From: Microthrixaceae bacterium
GTDB lineage: Bacteria > Actinomycetota > Acidimicrobiia > Acidimicrobiales > Microtrichaceae
NCBI GenBank assembly: GCA_020027475.1
Contig: JAHRAZ010000088.1
Coordinates: 1 to 44,355, forward strand
Length of the DNA stretch: 44,355 bases
Direction of reading: 5' to 3'
Part shown: in pieces, positions 38,784 to 44,355 of the stretch
How positions within the stretch are numbered: the first letter of the stretch is position 1
How the letters are laid out: the number at the start of each line of letters is the position of its first letter
The notes under the pieces: generated by a model
Database searches by the model: none
Told to the model about the DNA's origin: nothing
Seen by the model: the letters and a program-made list of their open reading frames with translations, nothing else
Translations under genes and position numbers: made by a program

Positions 38784-39524
38784 CTACAGGTCGAGACGGT
38801 CTTCGATCTCTCCCCAGAGTTGGCGAAAGGACTTCGCGGATAGATTCTGCGGTGACGCGATCACGGCGGGAACCTGTTCGAGGCCCATACGCTCCACCGA
38901 GGACGACAGCGGTACGACCGACAACGCGAACCGGCGATCACCCTTGACGCTCTCGATCATCTGTCGGTGCAGCACTTTGCGACGATCGACCATCGACAGC
39001 ACCGCGAGTGTGGGCAACCCATCTCGATGTTCCTCGACGAAATCGCTCAGCTGATCGAGGCTGCGTATGGACAACGGAGCGGGGATCACCGGGACCACCA
39101 GCAGGTCACTCGCAGTCACCACCGCTTCGGCCACCACACCGAGCCCCGGCGGACAGTCCATGATGACCACGTCGTAACTACCGGCAAGTGGTCGAACGAG
39201 CTTGCGGATCGCCTTCTCGGGCCAACGCCTCGTGGACAAGACCATTTCGGCCGCACGAAAAGTCTTGTCCGAGGGTATGACGTGCAACTTCTTGTAGTCG
39301 GTCTTGCGAATGTAGGTCTCGAGATCCCGCTTACCGCCGAGGAGTCTGGGAGCGCCTCCCTTGACCTTCGCCTTGAGCCTGTAACAGTGCGTGGCAGCCG
39401 CCTGGGGATCCAGATCCCAAAGCAGTGTCCGGTTGCCCGCTCTTGAGGACAGCATGGCGAGATTCACAGCCAGAGCGGTCTTGCCGACCCCTCCTTTGGC
39501 TCCTGCCACGGCTACCACTCGCAT
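38784..39524 (-). CDS. ParA/MinD-like ATPase
   Basis: A 246-residue P-loop ATPase with the deviant Walker A KGGVGKT (10-16), WDLDPQAAATH (Walker A') and VIMDCPPGLG (Walker B). No parB or parS-like site lies next to it, so it is likely an orphan used in positioning or regulation of a cell structure and not the main chromosome-partition ParA. The start is ATG at 39524 with GAGGGGG seven bases upstream. It converges on gpmA and is divergent from etfD. Confidence 0.85.
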   Translation of the reverse strand: MRVVAVAGAKGGVGKTALAVNLAMLSSRAGNRTLLWDLDPQAAATHCYRLKAKVKGGAPRLLGGKRDLETYIRKTDYKKLHVIPSDKTFRAAEMVLSTRRWPEKAIRKLVRPLAGSYDVVIMDCPPGLGVVAEAVVTASDLLVVPVIPAPLSIRSLDQLSDFVEEHRDGLPTLAVLSMVDRRKVLHRQMIESVKGDRRFALSVVPLSSSVERMGLEQVPAVIASPQNLSAKSFRQLWGEIEDRLDL

Positions 39525-39659
39525 CCATTGACCCCCTCTTGTCGTTCGTTCCATTCAAGCCCAAACGGACCCACCGGTAGTGCCATCATCGCCGCATTCG
39601 CCGACAATGCCGCCTGAGGATGCCTTCGGGGTGCGTGGCGCGGTAGGTTTCAAGGCGCT

Positions 39660-41936
39660 ATGAGCGCCACTGACACCGCCACGGAAGACGCAACCGTTCC
39701 CGGCCCGAAACGGCTTCAGCCGTACCAGATCGCGATCACCATCGGTGTTGTGGTCGCGCTGATTACCGTTTTCTCCGGAATCTTCGCCACCATCACACAA
39801 TGGCACGATGAGAGCTCGGTCACGCGGGAAGTGTTCGGCGGGATTCCTGCATGGTTGAAGGTGGTCTTCTACACGGTCATCCCGGTGGCGATCATCTGGG
39901 GAGCCTTCAGCTTTGCCCAGAGAATGAAGAACTGGGTCCGTGGTGGCCCTGATCGACGTGACATCACCCCGAAGAACGCCAAGAAGCGCTTCGAGGACCT
40001 GCGCTCCGGGCTCTACATGCAAACACTGCTGCGTGATCCCGCAGCGGGAGTCATGCACTCCATGATGTACTTCGGGTTCCTGATCCTGCTGGCAGTGACC
40101 ACGGTGCTGGAGATCAATCACCAGCTGCCCGAGAGTGCAAAGTTCCTCCACGGAGGCGTCTACAAGGCATACGCCTTGGTGGGCGACGTGGCCGGCATCG
40201 TGTTCCTGGTCGGCGTGATCTGGGCAATTGTTCGCCGCTACATCCAGAAGCCGTACCGCATCCGGATCAAGACCAAACCCGAGCACGCTTTGATCCTCGG
40301 CGTGCTGCTCACGATCGGTCTCACCGGGTTCATAGCCGAAGGCGCCCGCATTGCGCTCGACGGCCGCCCCGATTTCGAGCAATGGGCGATTATCGGCTGG
40401 CCCCTGTCGGCACTGTTCGATCAGTTGAGCCCCGGCACCCTCGGTACGACGTATCAGGCCCTCTGGATCATCCACGTGTTGAGTTTCGTGACCTTCCTGG
40501 TGATCCTGCCGATCACCATGTTGCGCCACATTTTCACCTCGCCTCTGAACATGTATCTCAGCGACAGGGAACGCCCGAAGGGCGCCATGAAGGCCATGCC
40601 GAACCTCATGGAGACCGAGATGGAATCCTTCGGCGCCGCCGTGGTGGAGGACTTCACCTGGAAGCAGTTGCTCGACACCGACTCCTGCACCATGTGCGGG
40701 CGTTGCACCGCACAGTGCCCTGCACAGAACACGGGCAAACCCCTCGATCCACGCGAGATCGTGCTCAAGGTGGGCGAAGTGATGGCAGCGACGGGAAACC
40801 CGGTGGTTTCGCCGCCACTGGGAGACGACCCGGAAATCGTCATCACGGCAGATTCCGTGTTCGAACGGATCACACCCGAGGAGATCTGGTCATGCACAAC
40901 CTGCAAGGCCTGCGACGAGAACTGCCCGGTCAACATCGAGATCCTCGACAAGATCCTCGACATGCGCCGGTACCTGACGCTCATGGAATCGGACTTCCCG
41001 ACCGAGTTGGGAACTGCCTATCGAGGCATGGAGAACTCCGGCAACCCATGGGGCCTGTCACAGACCGAACGCGCCGACTGGACCAAGGACATCGAAGGCA
41101 TAGAAATCCTCGATGGCGGCGATCCCCTTGATGCCGAGTACCTCTACTGGGTCGGCTGCGCCGGCTCCTTCGACGACAAGAACCGCAAAGTCACCCAGGC
41201 AATGGCCAAGTTGCTCAAGCGGGCTGAGGTCAGCTTCGCAATTCTGGGACCGGCGGAGAACTGCACCGGCGATCCTGCCCGCCGATCGGGCAATGAGTAC
41301 ATCTTCCAGATGCTGGCAATGCAGAACATCGAAACCCTCGACGGGATGGGCGTCAAGAAGATCATCACCCAGTGCCCCCACTGCTTCAACACTCTCGCCA
41401 ACGAGTACCCGCAGCTCGGTGGTCACTACGAAGTGCTGCACCACAGTCAGTTCCTCGAAGAACTCATCTCTCTCGGTCGCCTCGACCTGACCGGAGCCAA
41501 GCTGGATGAGCGAATCGTGTACCACGACTCCTGCTACCTCGGGCGTCAGAACGACATCTACATGGCTCCGAGAAATGTCATCGGGGCGATCGATGGTGTC
41601 GACATGGTTGAAGCCGAACAGAACGGCACCAAGGGAATGTGCTGTGGTGCCGGTGGTGCCCGCATGTTCATGGAGGAACACATCGGCAAGCAGATCAACG
41701 TGGAACGGTCGCAGGGTCTACTCGCAACGGGTGCATCGCGCATCGCTACTGCCTGCCCGTTCTGCTACATCATGATCGATGATGGCGTGAAGGCCCAGGG
41801 TGTGGAAGACGACGAGGTCATGGTCGGCGACTTGGCGATGCATCTGGTCGATGCTCTCGAGAATGCAGAACCGTTCGCGGCGGTCAGCACCCCGGCGGCC
41901 CCCGAGGAAGCACCCGCCGCTGACACGGCTGACTGA
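39660..41936 (+). CDS. EtfD-like membrane Fe-S oxidoreductase
   Basis: Probably takes electrons from electron-transfer flavoprotein (fatty-acid oxidation) to menaquinone, as mycobacterial EtfD (Rv0338c). The 758 residues have a NarI-like cytochrome b part (about 20-300, His133, His154, His272, His290), two 4Fe-4S sites (Cys343/346/349/353 and Cys412/415/418/422) and two CCG domains of the HdrB type (CPHCFNT, CCGAGGAR, CPFCYIM). The tail is Ala- and Pro-rich. No etfA or etfB is in the window. The ATG has no strong ribosome binding site. Confidence 0.88.
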   Translation: MSATDTATEDATVPGPKRLQPYQIAITIGVVVALITVFSGIFATITQWHDESSVTREVFGGIPAWLKVVFYTVIPVAIIWGAFSFAQRMKNWVRGGPDRRDITPKNAKKRFEDLRSGLYMQTLLRDPAAGVMHSMMYFGFLILLAVTTVLEINHQLPESAKFLHGGVYKAYALVGDVAGIVFLVGVIWAIVRRYIQKPYRIRIKTKPEHALILGVLLTIGLTGFIAEGARIALDGRPDFEQWAIIGWPLSALFDQLSPGTLGTTYQALWIIHVLSFVTFLVILPITMLRHIFTSPLNMYLSDRERPKGAMKAMPNLMETEMESFGAAVVEDFTWKQLLDTDSCTMCGRCTAQCPAQNTGKPLDPREIVLKVGEVMAATGNPVVSPPLGDDPEIVITADSVFERITPEEIWSCTTCKACDENCPVNIEILDKILDMRRYLTLMESDFPTELGTAYRGMENSGNPWGLSQTERADWTKDIEGIEILDGGDPLDAEYLYWVGCAGSFDDKNRKVTQAMAKLLKRAEVSFAILGPAENCTGDPARRSGNEYIFQMLAMQNIETLDGMGVKKIITQCPHCFNTLANEYPQLGGHYEVLHHSQFLEELISLGRLDLTGAKLDERIVYHDSCYLGRQNDIYMAPRNVIGAIDGVDMVEAEQNGTKGMCCGAGGARMFMEEHIGKQINVERSQGLLATGASRIATACPFCYIMIDDGVKAQGVEDDEVMVGDLAMHLVDALENAEPFAAVSTPAAPEEAPAADTAD

Positions 41937-41959
41937 TCAGCTGCAGGCCCTCTTGGGCA

Positions 41960-42424
41960 TCAGCCGCCTGATTCGCTCTCTGCCGGGGTTCCAAGCCACA
42001 GGAAGATCCTGTGAAAGAGCTCCCGGGTGATCATCAGCGCCAGGACGAGGGCCAGGACTTCGACGAAATGACCCAGCTGGGCCTTGTCTCCGAACACGAA
42101 GTTCACGGCTTCGAGGATGAACAGTTTCCCGACAAACAGGATCGCGAACAGGGACACCGCACCCAATACCCGATAAATGATCCCGTCGCGCCGGGCAAAG
42201 TAGTCGCGTACTCGTTCTTCGGTGTCCATGACCAGATCCAGGAGGATCTTGAGGAGGATGGCGGTGAGGATCGAGATGGTGAAGGACTCGATGATGACAT
42301 TGGACGCGTACTCCACGAAGAGGTTGAGGACCACGGTGTATATGAGGACATCGGAGGTCCAGGAGTAGAAGACCTCCTGCTGCTTCGTCAGTGTGACCGT
42401 GCGCGTGCCATTCGATGCGCTCAT
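41960..42424 (-). CDS. Small membrane protein, function unknown
   Basis: A 154-residue protein with four predicted helices (about 27-45, 50-68, 83-103, 118-138), a charged loop MDTEERVRDYFARRDG and a cytosolic-looking N-terminus. I do not recognise the family. ATG at 42424 with GAGGA six bases upstream; the frame to 42535 overlaps dcd. It follows dcd by 7 bases, so the two are co-transcribed, and it converges on etfD. Confidence 0.75.
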   Translation of the reverse strand: MSASNGTRTVTLTKQQEVFYSWTSDVLIYTVVLNLFVEYASNVIIESFTISILTAILLKILLDLVMDTEERVRDYFARRDGIIYRVLGAVSLFAILFVGKLFILEAVNFVFGDKAQLGHFVEVLALVLALMITRELFHRIFLWLGTPAESESGG

Positions 42425-42431
42425 AGTTTCC

Positions 42432-42998
42432 TCACGAGTCGAAGTTCTTCCAGTACTGACTGGGAGTGGGTCCGACCTGACCGCTGTACTTGCTGCCGAG
42501 CGAGCCGGATCCGTACGGAGTTTCGGCTGGTCCATCCATGCGCAGAAACGAGATCTGTCCGATCTTCATTCCCGGATACAACGTGATGGGCAACGTCGCC
42601 ACGTTGGAGAGTTCCAGAGTCAGGAATCCCTCGAACCCGGCATCAACGAACCCTGCGGTGGTGTGGATCAGAAGTCCGAGTCGTCCGAGTGAGCTCTTGC
42701 CTTCGATTCGCCCCACGATGTCATCGGGCAGCCCAACTCGCTCCGCAGTGGAACCGAGTACGAACTCGCCGGGGTGGAGGATGAACGGCTGTGAATCGCT
42801 GGCGGTCACCATCTCGGTCAGGTCAGTCAGGTCCTGCTTCACGTCAATCACCGGACGTGTGTGGCTGCGGAAGACCAGGAAACGATGATCCAGGCGCACG
42901 TCGATCGAACTCGGCTGGATCATCGCCGGATCGAACGGGTCCACAACTATCCGGCCCGACTCGATCTCACTGCGAATTGTTCGGTCGGAGAGAATCAC
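42432..42998 (-). CDS. dcd: dCTP deaminase, probably bifunctional (dCTP deaminase/dUTPase)
   Basis: Turns dCTP to dUTP and, in the mycobacterial and Methanocaldococcus type, on to dUMP. The 188 residues follow the M. tuberculosis enzyme closely: [25 protein letters not shown], the [11 protein letters not shown] loop (100-110) and [19 protein letters not shown] (114-132) with the catalytic Glu. The second activity is inferred from likeness. I prefer the GTG at 42998; GTG at 43007 and an upstream ATG are in frame too. Confidence 0.92.
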   Translation of the reverse strand: MILSDRTIRSEIESGRIVVDPFDPAMIQPSSIDVRLDHRFLVFRSHTRPVIDVKQDLTDLTEMVTASDSQPFILHPGEFVLGSTAERVGLPDDIVGRIEGKSSLGRLGLLIHTTAGFVDAGFEGFLTLELSNVATLPITLYPGMKIGQISFLRMDGPAETPYGSGSLGSKYSGQVGPTPSQYWKNFDS

Positions 42999-43092
42999 GC
43001 AAAGCACGGTAGCCGTGTGGAACCGACCTGATCGCACGCGGGTATGGTGTGAACCGAATTGGCGGGGTGCGAACAGCTCACCGGCAAATCCT

Positions 43093-43163
43093 GCGGGTGT
43101 AGTTCAATGGTAGAACATCAGCTTCCCAAGCTGAATACGGGAGTTCGATTCTCCTCACCCGCT
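43093..43163 (+). tRNA. tRNA-Gly (anticodon CCC)
   Basis: A 71-base cloverleaf: acceptor GCGGGTG/CACCCGC, D-arm TTCAATGGTAGAA, anticodon stem TCAGC/GCTGA around TTCCCAA with anticodon CCC, T-arm GGGAGTTCGATTCTCC. No CCA is encoded. An integrase gene follows within 120 bases, so its 3' end is a likely integration target. Confidence 0.95.
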
Positions 43164-43167
43164 CCGC

Positions 43168-43205
43168 CTAGATCCCTTTGTCTACAAGGATTCTTGGAGA
43201 TCTAG
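43168..43205. repeat. Inverted repeat next to tRNA-Gly
   Basis: CTAGATC (43168-43174) and GATCTAG (43199-43205) are perfect inverted arms with 24 bases between them. Position just after the tRNA suggests a part of an attachment or regulatory region; this is a guess. Confidence 0.45.
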
Positions 43206-43224
43206 TCTCCGCCTGTCACACTGG

Positions 43225-43278
43225 CGTGCCTACAACGTGCCTACAAGATCAGGCAGTTGTAGGCACGGATGTAGGCAC
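43225..43278. repeat. Four copies of a 9-base motif before the integrase
   Basis: GTGCCTACA stands at 43226-43234 and 43237-43245 (11 bases apart), and its reverse complement TGTAGGCAC at 43258-43266 and 43270-43278 (12 bases apart). The inner parts extend to CGTGCCTACAA and its exact complement. Two pairs set about one helix turn apart look like arm-type sites for the integrase or an operator for it. Confidence 0.7.
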
Positions 43279-43280
43279 AG

Positions 43281-44355
43281 TTGGGCACGACCAGACGATT
43301 CGGGAACATCAGGAGGCTGGCGAGCGGCCGCTATCAGGCGCGCTATTGGCACCTCGGCCGGCAGATCCCAGCGGAGGTGACGTTTGGGGCCAAAGCCGAC
43401 GCGCGGGCTTGGTTGGCCTCGGTCGAGACCGACATTTCCTCCGGACGCCATCTCAGTCCAAATGCTGGCCGGCAGCGTTTCGGCGAGTTCGCCCGGGGCT
43501 GGCTTGCCCAACGCGATCTGCGTCCAAGGACACGCGACACCTACGCCTCACAGCTGGATCACATCCTCGCGGAGTTCGAGACCGTCGAACTCGGGTCTGA
43601 TGCATCACTCCATCTGCTGTGCGAGCTTGGCACGGTTGCCTGGCGGGCTCAAGCCTGCACGCCAACACGGTGGCGAAGGTGTACCGACTGTTCCGCACGA
43701 TGATGGACACCGCGGTCGATGATGGTCTGCTCAGAACGAACCCGGTTCACATCAAGGGCGCCGCGGTGGAGCGCTCCGTTGAACGCCCCGCACTGCACTG
43801 GGACGACGTGCAACACATCGCCGACGCGATCGAGCCGAGGTTCCGCTCGCTGGTGTGGGTTGGCGCGACCTCTGGCCTGCGATTCGGCGAGCTCACCGGA
43901 CTGACCCGCCGTCACGTCGACCTCAGTGCGCGAACGGTCCGAGTCTCACAAGCGCTCACGTTCATCCGACATCAGGGCCCGACCCTCGGTCCACCAAAAT
44001 CAGCGGCTGCGCATCGGACCGTGACCATTCCGAACAGTGCCGCTGAGATGCTCGCCGACCACATCGACAACTTCGTCGAGGAGGATCCTGACGCCCTGGT
44101 ATTCAGGTCGGTCAAAGGCAGCCCCCTGCTCAACCGATACTTCGCGCCGTACTGGAAGCGAGCCTTGCGGGAAGCCGAACTCCATGAGAGCACTCGCTTT
44201 CACGACCTCCGCCATCTGGCCGGCACGTCGGCGGCAACAGCGGGCGTGGCACTGAGAAAGCCGGGCACGGTCGCCAGCCACTGGATCGTGGGAGGCCGAC
44301 ACCAGTCAAGGCTCCTACTCGCCGAAAGCTGCGTTGGTCAGAGGTTGAAAGAAAG
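43281..44355 (+). pseudogene. Tyrosine recombinase (phage-type integrase), frameshifted and cut by the window end
   Basis: N-terminal arm-binding part RFGNIRRLASGRYQARYW and SAM-like core-binding part run in one frame from a TTG at 43281 to about 43597. The reading then shifts: ITPSAVRAW, HANTVAKVYRLFRTMMD and the catalytic domain continue in another frame from about 43601. Catalytic Arg (SGLRFGELTGL), the beta-strand Lys (PPKSAAAHR) and the HxxR box (HDLRH) are seen. After that the usual LGH box and the Tyr nucleophile are not recognisable in any frame, so a second lesion is likely. A sequencing error could explain the first shift alone. Confidence 0.75.

Noticed and set aside
39555-40529. 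A 324-codon minus-strand frame over the start of etfD
   Set aside because: Shadow of the etfD cytochrome b part, whose helices and heme histidines are convincing on the plus strand.

Overview
The window reads as the chromosome of a high-GC actinobacterium, most probably of the class Acidimicrobiia. This placement is inferred from gene content and was not tested by a search. Supporting marks are a caa3-type oxidase cluster, HspR with HAIR operators, an MhuD-type heme-degrading enzyme, an EtfD-like membrane Fe-S protein, a Dcd of the mycobacterial Dcd-Dut type, a ClpS/DUF2017 pair, and a taste for GTG and TTG starts. Nearly all the DNA is housekeeping.

Layout. (1) 1-9.7 kb: a minus-strand cytochrome oxidase cluster read ctaB, oxidase-I-like, oxidase-III-like, a membrane protein, ctaC, ctaD, ctaE, ctaF, ctaG, with a partial convergent gene at the left edge. 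(2) 9.8-11.6 kb, plus strand: ctaA, clpS and a DUF2017 gene. (3) 11.8-12.2 kb: tRNA-Glu, tRNA-Asp and tRNA-Phe behind a good promoter. (4) 12.3-29.1 kb, minus strand: an almost complete purine pathway in the order purA, mhuD-like, purD, purK, purE, purB, purC, purS, purQ, purL, gluQ, purF, purM, a small unknown gene, pyrE, then an ACT-domain malic enzyme. One small plus-strand gene sits between purQ and purL. (5) 29.3-36.7 kb, minus strand: the heat-shock regulon dnaK-grpE-dnaJ-hspR, a decayed SGNH-hydrolase gene, and clpB, with HAIR operators before dnaK and clpB. (6) 36.8-43.0 kb: a glycosyltransferase, gpmA, a ParA-like ATPase, etfD, a small membrane protein and dcd. (7) 43.1 kb to the end: tRNA-Gly followed by a broken tyrosine integrase and four short repeats, probably the edge of an integrated element.

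The most unusual thing is inside the oxidase cluster. Next to a normal catalytic set (CtaC, CtaD, CtaE) lies a second subunit I/subunit III pair. It keeps the oxidase fold in largely ungapped local alignment, but every heme and copper ligand and the active-site tyrosine of subunit I is replaced, and the subunit III partner has lost its conserved glutamate and two of three conserved histidines. The genes are intact, tightly coupled and have good ribosome binding sites, so this looks like a kept, redox-dead oxidase-like module, not a decaying copy. Its role is unknown to me.

The genes work together as follows. ctaA and ctaB make heme A for the caa3 oxidase; the pur genes carry PRPP to IMP and on towards AMP (purN, purH and the GMP branch are not in the window); HspR controls the chaperone genes through HAIR sites; EtfD feeds electrons from electron-transfer flavoprotein into the quinone pool that finally serves the oxidase.
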